Assembly (NCBI GenBank): GCA_019787685.1
Contig: JAHNUO010000008.1
Location: 1,736,001 to 1,800,000, forward strand
Length of the DNA stretch: 64,000 nucleotides
Direction: 5' to 3'
DNA from: Chiua virens
Taxonomy: Eukaryota > Basidiomycota > Agaricomycetes > Boletales > Boletaceae
Of the stretch, positions 30,470-42,971 are shown one piece after another (positions within the stretch are counted from its first letter, which is position 1; each line of letters starts with the position of its first letter). Under the pieces are notes generated by a model that saw only the letters and a program-made list of their open reading frames with translations, did no database searches and was not told the DNA's origin. Both the position numbers and the translations under genes were made by a program.

Positions 30470-32400
30470 ATGATTGGTGGCTTCAAATCTTTGTACGTTG
30501 ACCCATTCCATCCGAGTCCGAGTTCTGGCATCCTTACTGATGTGCTTCTCAAAGGGATGCTTGTCGCACGGAGGCAGCAACGGGTCGGTAGTCTAGACCG
30601 TAGTACTAGTATATCGTCTTGCATGTCTGCTCAGGGGACTTTCCAAATAGAGCATTTTTCAATTTTATCTCGAAGTTCGAAAGGCCTAAATTACATAACA
30701 GTGTTCGATCGATCACTTTTAGTCTCACTGGCACGTGTGCGTGTTACCTTGCTTGGCCATTTCTGCCAAGTCACCCTTGTATCACCCGAAAATTGTGGAA
30801 CTGGCACGGTAGATCCTCTCAACGCCACATCCCACATCCCACTGGCAGTCTATGCCATTCCCGCTCGCTAATGGAGTCGTTGATTTCTGGCCGTGGGTGT
30901 GGAACTTCATCACTAGCAGCTACAGCCAAGGTAAATTCGTTATCATGGCGTATCTGGAAAGTACTCCTCAATTATTCCACCGTGACTGTGCCACACGACA
31001 CCTTGAGCGGAATTATATCCACTCCTGTGTGTCTTTACCCCCCCTTCAAGTTGGACAGACCAGTGTCAGCTGGGAAAGTTTCAGTGAGTCTTCTGCCCAG
31101 CTTCCCGCGTTCTTATGGACGACCTTTACTTCAGATTTGATTCCGAATACGAGCTGGAAGTACGATTTCCTGCCACATCGACAATTTACTCGGTACACCC
31201 ACTCATCGCGACCTCTCGTGTATTATAAACACGACAGTCATCGCATCAGAACCGCTCTGAACTAGCAATTCAAATTCATCGAAATTCTTGGCGGCCATTG
31301 TCGATGGCCAGTCACGGAATATCCGGGGTTTGGCCTCCAACACCGTGGGCGATACATGATACTCTGTCTATACTTCTCTTGAGATTAACGACTCAACCAG
31401 CGATGTGAATGCCGCCTTCTTAACAGAATCGGCGAGCTTCTACGGTCTCTTATGTCAAATTATACAGACGACGTCGAATTCAGGCGCATTACTGGCAGGG
31501 CGTCATTGAGTTCTCCGGTACGGTGCGTCTTTATCCCGTACATACCCACATCCACCCATGTCCTAAACGGTGCCCTAATCTCTATTCACTTTCCCAGTTC
31601 TTCCGATCCGCATTTTCTGTGCCCCGATATAACATACCACAGGAAGAACAAGCCCATCTGAGCTGTGGCGCCAAGTCAATTACAATGCTAGGATGGTCAT
31701 TCCAATCGCCCTTCCCCGGGTACAGGTGCACGATCGTCGCGTTAATGGCGTACGCCACCGCCGGGTACACACTCTGGAACATCTTCAATGAAAAGGGCCA
31801 CGAATGCTCAACCATTTCCGATCTGTTCAATCCCATCCACTTGATGATGGTATGTACCTTTGGCGAGAGATTTATCCGGGGCAAGTTAGGGACACGAAGG
31901 GGCCAAGCACCACTCGGTAAACCACCATACAGAATACCAGAAGTCACGGGTTGCCATATATCTGCGTGCGGTTCTCTCTGCTCGACCTCTGTCGAGTTGG
32001 TACTTACTATCCCCTCGTCTCTTATAGATTGTACACAGCGTGTTCAATACGTCCGAAGTGGTCTTGACGTGATCGTTTGACGTCTGCATTCTTGGGACTA
32101 ACTAACTATTCTCTCTTGTAGCATCCATTCTGATTCGTCCTCAATGACGCGGCGGGTTCAGGTGATGCAGAGGCTGTCTGGGATTGGTTTGGAGTAGATT
32201 GGGTGGCTCAGGTACGTGCGTGTTCGTATTCCCGGATCGGATTCATCACGAGTGACTCTAGTACAGTTATTAAACGAGGCGAGTACTGTCACTCAATCTT
32301 CCTTGCTGGCAGCCTTCGTGTCTCACTAATCCATTGCCATAAATCGGCGCTCACGCCCACACACATTCCCAGCTCTATCGACTGTTCCCTGTAAGCCATG
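30470..32400 (+). pseudogene. Degenerate fungus-specific gene remnants
   Basis: Scattered plus-strand frames look coding: FSILSRSSKGLNYITVFDRS (about 30657), RIGELLRSLMSNYTDDVEFR (about 31420), and best EEQAHLSCGAKSITMLGWSF with FPGYRCTIVALMAYATAGYT and STISDLFNPIHLMM (31641-31850), which contains a membrane-like helix. The 'LFNPIHL' ending recalls large hypothetical Agaricomycete proteins often found next to transposons. I cannot join these into one open protein, so I call remnants. Function unknown. Confidence 0.35.
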
Positions 32401-32687
32401 ATTATTATCTATCTAGACTCATTTTCTCCCCTGACCTGAGTGCATTTTGGCTGGCCTGTCCATGTATACTATTCGTATCTTGATTGTGGAGGGCTTTCTG
32501 CTGCCTGCCTGAGTTCTTTGTCTCGTAGTACTAAACGTAGTTAGCCCACTACTGGTGCTCTCAATTGAAGCTGAATGTCCGAGTCGGCGGTCCGAGTGCG
32601 TGACATTAGCGTGACCCACGATCGTGACCGTCCGTGACTCCGACAACTCCGAACTTGAAATCGTACTACTCTACTACAAGCCCTAGT

Positions 32688-34753
32688 ATGCACACTTCGG
32701 TAAGCCTGTTGCAACCTGAGGCAATTGTGGTACCAGCGCATCATCCGTCGCCTCCGACGGGTCACACAGATGTCTACGAGACCCATGGAATACCTACTTG
32801 GCCTTCACAGCTGAGGAGGTATAACCGACCCACATTGCCACGGAGCCTGGTGACGACGACACCAAGCGCTGACTCGCCCTTCGGGTGGCTTTTGACGGAG
32901 CATGACATTGAGCAGTTTGGGGATAGGTTAGTGTTCCTTTGACGCAACTGCTCAAATAAACTTACGTATCACGGCGAGTAGAGTTATTACATGCATTGAT
33001 AACTGGAAGGTACTGCCTCATCCGTGTGGTGTAACCTATTGTTACAATGAGGTGTTGGTAAGTAACTAGACGTTGTGTACTCACATGTTATTGATCCAGC
33101 GATCAGAACACTATCACTGGATTCAACATTCAGCGGTGTGACTCAGTGCAACGGATACGTGATTTCGAGGAGTGGATTACTGCGGCGCGAGCACGAGCCA
33201 ACCCCAAATGGCTCATGTACGCGGAACCTATCCACCTGGCCGATAGCCCGGATCAAAGTGATATGTACGAATATTATTATGTTGACTCCGTGCGGCGGCT
33301 CGTTACCTGGAAACAGAACGTCTCTGCAGAATTGTTGTTTCAAGAATCTGCTTATATCCACGACAAAGAGCACCTGCGTGAGTTTTTCTGATAAATTGTT
33401 TTCTCTACGTGTATTGATATCTCTTTCATAGGACGGGAACTTGAGGCACAATTCTGGAAACACGTCGAATACTTCCCTTTTGAACAATCGTTACCTCTGT
33501 CCGAAATTCAATCTCTATGCCAGGAGCTTCGCTACCTCTGTGTTGGTAAGTTCCTTTGTAGAGAAAGATGAGTCACAACACTCAGTCCCTTCGCCGATAG
33601 AAGCCGCTACTATGGAGGGCACTGTGGCTGCCTCAATATTTGGCAACCCAGATACAATGGAAAAGCTTCTGAGATACTTAAGCGAAGCTGGTATGCTTGT
33701 CCGGAGCGTATCATGATCCACCTTACATTGACATTTCATCAGTTGAATCATGCGGGGGCCCAGCGGACGAATTCACTGTTGCACTGTTCGGTGAGGGAAC
33801 AACTTGAAACAACTTTTTTTTTCCGAACTAAATGACATCTTCGATGGCCAGGCAGAATTAAATCCACACTCTGTAAGTAATGCATGTCAATGATTTCGGG
33901 TATTTATTCCACGTCTCAACAGGTCACCACCAGTTCTTGCATATGCATGGTTTCCCAGAAGCCCGACTTATCCGATCTCACTCTTTGAAGGTGTCACAGA
34001 TGATGGCGCAACGAAGTGTCATTACTGGAAATGTCATGTTCCTCTTTCCGGCGATTGTGGAACGTTTGAAAGCCATTTGCATTGATAATATTGTCAATGC
34101 AGTGGATGTGAAAACGTTTGTGGATGACATGAGTTATCAAGTCAATAGTCAGATAACACTAGTAGGTTGCATAATCACGGACTAAATTTACCTTTACTCA
34201 TGAGCGGTCATTAGTCTGGAGTCCTCATGGCAGTTGATTGTACAATCATGAGCATTCCGGTCCTTGGTACCCTGACTGCTACCAAAACACTCTGCGCAAT
34301 ATCTTTCCTTCTCGGGGCCATTTCCTTGTTCGTAGGGTTGTTGGCTCAGCGCTTCGGCGAACGGATGAGGTCTATCGCATTTTCGGTATGTCGGTGGTAT
34401 CCATCTTGTTTAGTTGTCGGTACACGATCGTGACCACTACTATTACAGGAATTTGTATTGAATGAAGGCATTGACAAAATTATGCTCATATTCGGCCTAC
34501 CGGGCATTTGTTGTGTCATAAGGTGAGCGATACATTCACCACGTTATTTTTGTTTTGTTGAGAATGATCCGAAAGTGGTGCTTTTACGATTTCCGCCTTT
34601 GTGGCGGGCCTTCTGCTTGATCCATCGAGTTCATGGGGTACAAGTGGCGCTTACATCATGACCCTTGTGCTCGTTTCGGGACCATTTTGGTTGTCAGCGA
34701 CTGCAACCTTTCGTACTGGACTGGTTTATCCGGATGATGCACGCCATCTATAG
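32688..34753 (+). CDS. WW-like domain, multi-pass membrane protein (Agaricomycete family)
   Basis: About twelve exons read in one spliced frame from MHTSVSLLQPEAIVV to a stop at 34751-34753. The N-terminal 80 residues are Pro/Ser/Thr rich. A WW-like motif follows (NWKVLPHPCGVTYCYNEVL), then a charged region (QRIRDFEEWITAARARANPK, MYEYYYVDSVRRLVTWKQNV), an aromatic block (EAQFWKHVEYFPFEQSLPLS), helical exons, and a C-terminal region with several membrane helices (GVLMAVDCTIMSIPVLGTLT, CAISFLLGAISLFVGLL, IMLIFGLPGICCVI, YIMTLVLVSGPFWLSATATF). This WW-plus-helices layout is common in Agaricomycetes as a multi-copy family of unknown function, probably at an internal or plasma membrane. Introns are clean and no stop was found, so this copy may be functional. 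One intron boundary (33066-33132) was chosen for frame. Confidence 0.65.
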
Positions 34754-36049
34754 CATTTTCTCAGTGGATACAGTAGGCCCAATGTCCGAACGCTCCAACT
34801 CGTGATAGCATTGACGCATAGACGTTGAATGATTTGAATCGTTTATATTTCTGTTTCTCATTGTGTGATTTCTTGTAGTAATGCCTCCGTGTATGCATAT
34901 ATACTACCATGGCATTCGCATTCACGATGTTTTCCCCGTTACCTAAAATCCGAGTCGTCCGATTCAAAGGACCACCAGCTACACCGCAGCCTATATCGCT
35001 GGGAACAGATTTTCGTCAGTGTTTCCTTAGTACTCCAGCCTCTTCTGTTTTCATTGCAACTGTTGATACTCATTTATCCGCCATTTGCCATATCATACCT
35101 GCATTGTATTTAGTTGTAATAATCATTTACTCATGCCTGCTTGTTACCAATTCTGTGCCAGCATGCTACAAGCCAGATAATACTGAACTCATTATATCGA
35201 AGCAGTGATCCATGCTGACAACTGTCCACCAACTGTATCAGCACTGAGATAGCATTTCTATCAACACATGCTTCTTCTGTCCTCTTTTCATACCCTAGCT
35301 TTCTGCTGCCCTTGTTGCATGTACCATATCTGACATTATTCTATCAGCATCAGCTTTGCAATTGTTTGTCATATCTGTCTGGTTATAGCAGCTCCCTCAC
35401 AGTTTCCTGATGTCAGGGTTGTTTTGACAACCCGACGCGCCTACAGCTCTAGCACGAGAGACGCTATGGTTTTGAGTTCCAAGCCTGCAAAGCATAACTT
35501 GCATCATGCCTAGGAGCTGTACTCGACGGATGATACAGGAGAAGTTGAGTGTTATTGTCCCAGAGCCTCAGGGTACAGTGTCTACTATGGACCCCGCGCA
35601 CCGACTGTATGGTCAGTTCCCATGCATTGTGTTTCAATTATCCATCCAACGGCATTGACGTTACCCCAAGAGTCCGGGGTTGTGGAGGCTCAACTGAGCA
35701 GGACTGCTACGCTTTGGCCTAGTAATTCTGCTTTCCCGTACTGATTCTCAAGGGAGCGGGTCCGAGCAGGATTTGAAGTTTCACCTGGCACTGGGTTAGG
35801 CCTGCGACGCTGTCGATGTGTACTTAGGCTCTTTAATTAGCAATGGTACATTGCAAGGTGTACTTGGCGGCGTTCACAACTCCGCACCGCAGTGCACGGA
35901 CTCGGCGAGTTGCGGGTTGCGACTGACAAATGATAGAAGTCGACTTCGGAAGTTCTCTGGTAGATCGGTTAAAACTTCAAACCTGCAAACCCCGGTAGGC
36001 TTAATGACCACAAAGATTCCGGTTTCGTACTACTTAGCAGAGAAGCTGT
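34754..36049. other. No gene recognised
   Basis: About 1.3 kb with short frames only. Two overlapping plus frames at 34865-35208 contain a hydrophobic run (PALYLVVIIIYSCLLV) but lack other support. From 35500 to 36000 no strand offers a long frame or a repeat. Confidence 0.35.
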
Positions 36050-36503
36050 GCTTAAACTGTTTTCCCTCAGGCTGTGGTACACACATTCCACTCCATCTTC
36101 TTCCCCTGCGCATCTCCTGAGGTTGGAAGTGGATCTCCCTTCGCTGTGACATCATATGGCCATCAATTATCATCAATTGCTTCAAGATGATCGGATACAA
36201 AAGTGAGTCCTGCCTTGCCAGCATGACTCCAGATTAGACTAAGCGTGTACAGGACTCTCAGTGTTGCTAGTTATACGTGCCTTGTGTACGATCACATGCT
36301 GACTCTTGACAAAGAGGTAATGCAGTTCCGTTCATAGCAGCACGAGAATCCACAGTCACATCATACACTAGGTTGAATTCATCTGGCAAGCCCCGTGGAC
36401 GATTACCAAGGCAGTGTTTCTCATAAACCGATATGGGAACCTCATTTGCCAGACATTTATCCAACTCGTCTGGATGGGGAAGATAGTCGAAAACACTCTC
36501 CAA
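36050..36503 (-). pseudogene. Coding-like fragment, unrecognised
   Basis: A minus-strand frame reads VFDYLPHPDELDKCLANEVP, KHCLGNRPRGLPDEFNLVYD and DSRAAMNGTALPLC, with strong protein character. A possible further exon (about 36170-36080) reads PYDVTAKGDPLPTSGDAQGK. Start and end could not be fixed, and the upstream neighbour (36660 on) is read from the other strand. Family unknown. Confidence 0.35.
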
Positions 36504-36659
36504 GTACGTTTAATAGTCAACGGTTTGGTGCTCTGCTTCATCTCCTATAGTTTTGTGAGAGGTTCCATGTATTTGCGTCCATCTACTGGATTCCTTCTCA
36601 AGAGTCGATCCACAGTGAGCAACGTCTCATTCCCCGTGGCTTCTTTTTTCTTCATCACG

Positions 36660-37925
36660 CCTACGTAGTTCTGGTTCTCCTACGAGCATGGGCAATCTGG
36701 GGGTGCCGGCCACGCGTTGCCGTGGTCCTTGTCGGCAGCTATGTCGCGTACCTGTCGTTCTGGCTAATCAGAGCTACCTTTGGCACTATGTCCCTGACTT
36801 GTAGGTCCGCCCAACCTTCTTCGCCTTGCATCTCAAGGACGCCGCTGTTTCTAGTCCGGACGTACAATATTTCGAATGTCGCTACGATCTGCTATGCGGA
36901 CATTGCTGGTATGTGGCCATGTCGTCGTCAAGAGCAGTCTCACAATTGCCGCCGTGCATTGCATTCTCCAGCAGGTGCAGTGAGTATTCTTCACCATGCC
37001 CCGCGTTGTTTGATAGTCTAATTCGATTTGTTACAGTGGATACTTGGCTTGGTAAAGTACGTCCTCCGACAATGATGATATGTTAGGTCGAGAAAATCCA
37101 TATCTCGGATGTCTGACTTGTTGGTTGCCCCGAACAGGTTATGTCAAGACACCGCCGTCTTCGTGAGTACGATGGTATGCCTTTGGCGACATTCAAGACA
37201 TAGTCAGCATTTGTATCCATCGTCTCTTCTCTACGTGCTTTTCCGTGATGGTAAGCGAATCGCCATGTCGCAAACGCATATTGACGATTTCAAACGAATA
37301 GCCATCACATTTTTCATTGCTAGCGCATTTTTCGACGTATTGATTGCTGTGTCGTGGTAAGTCACCTCTCGTTTGAACACGCGCTGCTCGTCCGATACTC
37401 ACACGGCGTTAACGAAGGAGTTTATATGCCTCTGTGCGTCGATCTTATCAGAATGTACCTGATTGCGTCCTAAACCAATTTGGTCCATGATGGACTTTAG
37501 AATCCAAAAAATCTCATAGGCCTAACGTGAGTCGTGCGTCAATCCCACATCGTCTCTTCCCGTCCCTCTTTTCCATTCCATCTCATCATGCATACACATA
37601 CGCGACGCGTTCTAGGCTCGCACTGAACCTGCTCTCTATCTCGGGCCAACGCCTCGTACTGAACCTCCGTGCATTCAAAGTGAGGACCTATGGATCACGT
37701 TCGTTGAGCGCCGAGGTGGATCGGCAGATTCAGATGATGCGAGACGGGCAACTCGAGTGGTGGAGCTCGAGCACGCAGCCGTCTGTCCGTGGGGGGACGT
37801 CCCAGCTGGGAAGTCGACTCGGAAGGCGGACTGACGAAGACGGGGAAATAGACCTCGAGGCAACCGAGATCGCTCGCTCTCATAATAGCATCGTGAGTGG
37901 CCCCGACATCATCATGGAATGGTGA
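36660..37925 (+). CDS. DUF6533-type seven-helix membrane protein, C-terminal part
   Basis: An exon near 36640-36800 reads HHAYVVLVLLRAWAIWGCRP followed by VAVVLVGSYVAYLSFWLIRA, the typical third/fourth helix of basidiomycete DUF6533 membrane proteins. Further on are SSLLYVLFRDG (about 37220), FKRIAITFFIASAFFDVLIA (about 37290) and the family-like tail SGQRLVLNLRAFKVRTYGSR, EVDRQIQMMRDG, ending at 37923-37925. Parts between these are not cleanly spliced and the N-terminal helices were not found, so the gene may be partial or decayed. DUF6533 proteins are fungal GPCR-like membrane proteins of unknown ligand. Confidence 0.5.
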
Positions 37926-38485
37926 CACAGGGACATCATGATTTCGACATGTTGTTTTGTTTCACTGCGTCGCCTTTTGGACCCACGTGGTGCACTCGGG
38001 CAGGCACTTCGTCCGAGTTCTAGATTAGTACATGCATAATAATATCTAGAGCAAGTTATTATACATTGTGTAATTAGGTCAGGTACCACCATGTTGGGAC
38101 TCGTATACACACAATGTAGGGGCTTCGAGTTACTGAATACATACACACTATACGGAGATACATACGAGCGGGATTTTTATCGCATTCAAGTATTGAACCA
38201 GCACAAAACAACTCGGTTCAAATGGCTTTAACTTGAAGTAAGTGTCAAAGGTTCCTTGCCGTACTATTAGTACGCGTTAGTTCTGCAAAATTACTCGGAG
38301 GCGCAATTCGAGGTATGAGGATGATCGTTCGAATCTGGAGCTTGTCCAGGTAATCTTGTTAGCCGAGTACTCGATCCACGTTATGATGGAATGATAATTT
38401 CCGGTAGGTGGGGCAAAGTCTGGAAAGAGTACTGATCCCACACGGAGAAGTAATGTCATAGGGCAATCCTAACCGACCGCGAACA
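37926..38485. other. Intergenic between accessory and conserved blocks
   Basis: 560 bp with no supported gene. It separates the fungus-specific remnants on the left from the housekeeping genes that start with ARP2. Confidence 0.4.
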
Positions 38486-40071
38486 TCAATTCTCGCCTCT
38501 ACCGAGCTTGTCCAAGGACCGAACCCCCTGCTCGAACCACTCCTCTTTCGATATCCAAAAGTCGTTCCGGCTCTTCATGATGTCGGCGAGAACAGCCCCA
38601 CCAAGGAACACCATATGTTTCCGACGAGGCGGGTCTTCGATTCGAATTTTGAATTTCTAGAGTGCACATCCGGTGAGTCGAGAGAAGATGAATTGAGATG
38701 GGAACAACATACGTTCAACCGCGAGGGATCGTTATTGAGCACGCGCGTGAGATAGAGTTGCTTCATCTCCTTCTCGAGACGGCTTGGGAGGCCGGGGTAC
38801 ATGCTGGACCCACCGGATAGGACGATGTGCTTGTAGAGTTCTGAGCGAATATCGACGGCAGCAGCTTGAATCGTTTGGAAAAGCATTTCTATTGGTCCAC
38901 AAGTAAGCGAGGGAAGAACGGGTCAGGAACGGAATACAAGATGGAAAGTGTTACAAACCTGCTACACCTTGTTGGTCGACGTCGACCAGGTGTGGCTGGA
39001 ACAAGCACTCTGGAGCTTCGAACCGTTCCGAGCCCACTTTGATGGTCCGTCCATCAGGAAGCTAAGATATGGATAAGCGGCATCCCAAGCTCAGATAGCA
39101 GGCACTATACTGTATAGTTTTCAACAAGGACCGTGGTTTCTTCCGCTAGCTTTTGGTCGAGCTCGAGGTCATAGCTGATACGTCATGTATGTCTAAGCGT
39201 CAAGGCAACAGTGTATGATATCTCTTACCTGACATAACACAGTTTTTCCTTGATCTCTCGCACAGTTTCGAAATCAGCCGTACGATTGAAAGCGTATCCG
39301 CGCATGAGCAAAAGTTTGATCAAGTACCGCGTCACATCGCGGCCAGCGATATCCAGGCGGCGCGTAAGATGTGGAATAGAGTAGCCCGAGTAAACAGGAA
39401 TGATGTGGGTGACACCATCGCCAGAGTCGACGACGACACCCGTCGTGAGACCTGCCGGAAGTGACATTTACCCTGGCCACAACAGACGATCACACCTCAA
39501 TCCATCATCACCCACCTTGTGCGTACAGTGTCAACACAGCTTGAATAGCTACATAAACGCCCTGGAATCCATACTCTTCAAACATGACTTGGACCATTCT
39601 CTGTCGGTTCGCTTTGGGGTTCATTGGCGGCTCAGTGAGCAACACTTTCCGGCCGCGCGGATCGACCTTGAGTTTTTCGTCAAAGGTGTAATCCCAGAGA
39701 TGTTTCATGTCTTCCCAGTTCCGGACGATCCCATGTTCCATCGGTTGGGTTACTTGGAGATAATTGCGATTCTCTGCGGCTTCGTCGCCTATCATGATGT
39801 CCTTGATCACTGCGGAGCCGACGCGCTCTTCTGCACGCAGGATTGGACGACCGACGATAGAAGGGAAGACTATATAGTTTGTTTTATTGAGATCACATGC
39901 ATCGTCGTGAATTTCTTGAACGGCGCACCGTGTTCTGGGAAGTTGGATCCTGCATAGCCAACTTTGACGAACTGCGGGCAACGTTATGTCCACACATGCT
40001 GACGAGAATCTAAGAAATGCAGTTCTTACACCTGTTCCGTTATCGACGACGAGAGGTGGATCTGTGTCCAT
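38486..40071 (-). CDS. ARP2: Actin-related protein 2, Arp2/3 complex subunit
   Basis: Spliced minus-strand reading gives a full Arp2. It starts [14 protein letters not shown], then [14 protein letters not shown], then [134 protein letters not shown] and a C-terminus [20 protein letters not shown] ... LGRGEN. The phosphate-binding loops (DNGTG and DSGDG) are intact. About seven short introns are present; the second exon (FVKVGYAG) is small. Arp2 pairs with Arp3 in the complex that nucleates branched actin for endocytic patches. Start chosen because the adjacent ATG matches the Arp2 N-terminus. Highly conserved and certainly functional. Confidence 0.95.
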
Positions 40072-40252
40072 GATAATCTTGTAAATATGAATGTCGCAGT
40101 GGTCGTATCTCAACGGAAAGATCAAAACATATGTTTATGTCGCTTTGGCTTCGTCGACCCCACGTGCAATTACCAATTACATGACCCTACGATATAACAG
40201 TGCCCCGGGGCTCAAATGCGTGATCATAGCTTCTCGCTCGCTGCAGTGGAGA

Positions 40253-41078
40253 TCATACAAGTAAAAGGGTACCAAGTATTGGGTAGAGTAATGCAACAAT
40301 GACGATGTGTTTGTTGCTACTGGAGGCAGTGTTGGCTATGGATGAAGCAGAGGGGAATGGGATGACCGTTGGCAGGTAACTAGAACCAGGCAGCGACGGT
40401 GATGGCAAGAACGAGGATGTCGCGCTGTGTAATTCGTGCGTTATTCTTCAAGTAGACGGCAAGCTGATAGGGATTCGCACCTAGTATTTGCGACGGTGAG
40501 TATGATCGACCGGACGTCAAATCGGCTTTGTATGTTTCCTTCTAGAAATGTGATACCTAGAGTAGTCGTTTGTGTCTCTGGAAGATTCACCACGACAATG
40601 AGACTGATCGAAGTGTTGACCTGCGTCGTTATTGAGACGTCGGTGGGTTCTGCAGTCAAAGTAAGATTGATTGTCGCATTCGAACAGTCCGTGGTATTGA
40701 GGTATAGGGTAGAAGCTAATCACAATTGTCAGCACACGAGTGGACATGTCAGTGGACATATACCTCTGAAGTTAAGGAACATCTGTGGTACAACGTTGCC
40801 TGCTTCTGGTATAGGTCCATTAGTATAGACTATGGTAGTTCCGGGTATAGTGTCGTTGGATGTTTGCCTATACAAGGGCTAATCATTAGTGAACCAAGGG
40901 AAGAGAATGGACAAGACTACCATGGGCTCGAGCAATTCGCCAGGGTTGACGAAGAGGTGCATAGCGGTGGATTATATATTATATCGGGGTCTGTACTTGA
41001 GAGGACCACGTTATATTGCGCAAGGGTTGGAAGGAGCAGACCAAGGAACAGAAATATTCGCGAGAGGGAGTCTAGCAT
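40253..41078 (-). CDS. Secreted, probably GPI-anchored protein (unrecognised)
   Basis: The ATG at 41078 opens a clear signal peptide (MLDSLSRIFLFLGLLLPTLA, cleavage probably after AQ). The mature part begins YNVVLSSTDPDIIYNPPLC and has several N-glycosylation sequons (NCS, NTT, NAT, NTS). Exons join in frame: about 40919-41078, then QTSNDTIPGTTIVYTNGPIP, then a Thr-rich beta-like domain (INLTLTAEPTDVSITTQVNT). The C-terminus is Ser/Pro rich and ends in a hydrophobic tail (IVIVALLYPILGTLLLV) after a small-residue stretch, as expected for a GPI signal. The last intron is short (about 35 nt). It is probably a cell-wall or plasma-membrane surface protein. An in-frame ATG further upstream would bury the signal peptide, so the later one is preferred. 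Confidence 0.65.
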
Positions 41079-41398
41079 GGTCGGTGTGTGGAAAGGTTGG
41101 TGTAAGAACGCACCCATGAAGCGCGCCGTTGTCAAGGGGTAAGTGAACGAGGCCTACCTTGTTCCTGTCCTATTTCCGCTCATCGAGCGCCTTGTACATT
41201 GACCGCCCATAAAGCCAAGGTCAGCTATAGTCGTGAGTGTGATTCGCATCTCGCGACCATATGGGCTGCTTAGTCAGCCATGTCAATGTTATGGATGTTT
41301 GTTCGCTAGCGACGGACAAGTCCTTCTCCTCCCCCCGACCAGCTGAGGGCCGACATTCTTTTCTTCTTTCGTTCCTTACGAACTTGCCTTCGTTAAAT

Positions 41399-42971
41399 AT
41401 GTTTGCTCGTCACAACTTCGTCTATAAGCGCTCTCAAAATGGTCCACATCACAACATTGCTGCTCGGGCCCTCCTCCCATCACAACTGGATAGTACTGGC
41501 AACGGCAACGGCAACGGCAACGGCAAGACTCCAGACGTAGGACCTCTTGCTTCTGTTGCCAGCTCTCTTGATAATTGTGGGTTCTTGCCACTAACTTGAT
41601 CTACTAGTCTGGGCTGACCTCTTCCACAGCGAAGACCACGAACCCCGTTAACCCGCTCACACCCGTGGCAACTTCGCAGGCGGCCAATACTCCTACACCC
41701 TCCTCTCTCCAGAACACTCCGTCCTCGTCGGTTGCCACCCTCGCACCTACCTCTTCCACGTCGTCTTCCGTTTCGACCTTGTCATCCTCTTCGTCCTCCA
41801 CTTTGTCCGCTCTACACTCGTCTCCTTCCATTGCTTCAACTCCCTCGATTGTAGCAGTGAGCAATTTTTCCCTTTGTCTAATATCTCCCATCTAATTTCC
41901 CTAGCCAACAACTACCCATACTGTTTCCGTCTTCAGTCAAGCTGCCACCGGTCTCTCGTTCGCGCCTGTCTCCACCGCATCCCCCTCCTCTACTGCATCC
42001 CCCAGTTCCTCTGGTGGAATCAATACAGGTTCCATTGTTGGTGGCATTGCTGGCACTCTTGTCGGTATTGCTGTCTTCGCTTTTCTCCTCATGTGGTGTA
42101 TGGTACGCTCCCATCCTTGTTCCGTCACTTGTTTCTCGCCTCACAAGAGGCTTTTTTAGCGCCGCCAGCGGAACCGTGACCTCGATGACTTTGACGCTCA
42201 GGCCTTCAAGCGTCAGTCTGTTATGCTGGTTGATGACCCCGTCGAGCCTCCACAGTCGTACAATCCCCGTCCACCAACCATGATTGAGCGCCACAATGTA
42301 TCTCCTGCCCTTGCTGCACAGGGTGGATATAGTGGCCAGAATTTCTATGGCAATTACGGCGGAGGACAACAGCCTTCCCTATACTCCTCCGGGAATGGTT
42401 CAGTCCTGCTGGTTCTCCTCCACATGCTTACGGCGCATCGGCTATGGGCTATTCTGGTTACAACGACCAACAGCCAATCGCTAGACAGCCCTCTAATGTG
42501 GGATATGCTGCTCATGATTCCCAGCAACAACCCGTCAGGCAGCCCTCGAATGCGCAGTATCTGACACGTCAGCCTGGTTCCGCCGCGGCATTCACACCTC
42601 CTGCTGCACCACCTAGCTCGTTTGACCCCAACGCTCATTACATCGATCTCGACCGATCTAGTATTTCCCCATACCAGGCGGCGCAATATGCTGACATTTC
42701 GCGCCAGTTGGGCACTACCAACCCCAACGGCCAGGCTCCTCATGAATCCCACGATCTGCCAGCGGATCCTTTGCCGAGTCCATTCGATGATCCTATTGCG
42801 GCGGCCGAGTCGACCGCAGTGCCACATGTTATTTCGGACCGCCCATTTGAACCGACCGTGGCTATCCCAGCAGTTGCGAACGCTGCACCACAACCACAAG
42901 GGCAAGCTATTGAGCCTCACCAACGGCCATATACTGTCTATGACGAGGGTGATGCTTATGGCGGAATTTAA
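41399..42971 (+). CDS. Single-pass plasma-membrane protein with SKG6/AXL2-like helix; frame break in tail
   Basis: The N-terminal region has a (GN)n tract (41508-41525). A Ser/Thr-rich extracellular stretch follows (TPSSLQNTPSSSVATLAPTS), then one transmembrane helix GSIVGGIAGTLVGIAVFAFL and a juxtamembrane basic stop-transfer (MRRQRNRDLDDF). The cytoplasmic tail is Pro/Gln/Tyr rich with two related blocks (QQPIARQPSNVGY, QQPVRQPSNAQY) and ends YDEGDAYGGI. The helix with flanking Ser/Thr and basic residues is like fungal wall-sensor proteins. Between 42390 and 42410 the tail changes frame with no GT-AG intron to explain it; one missing base would restore it, so either a sequencing error or a mutation is likely. 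The first intron near 41580 is also uncertain. Confidence 0.6.

Noticed and set aside
40917..41135. Upstream ATG adding about 19 residues to the secreted protein
   Set aside because: It would place the signal peptide internally; the ATG at 41078 gives a normal N-terminal signal.
42014..42283. Alternative plus frame with leucine/serine-rich sequence
   Set aside because: It overlaps the transmembrane exon of the membrane-protein gene in another frame and crosses its intron.
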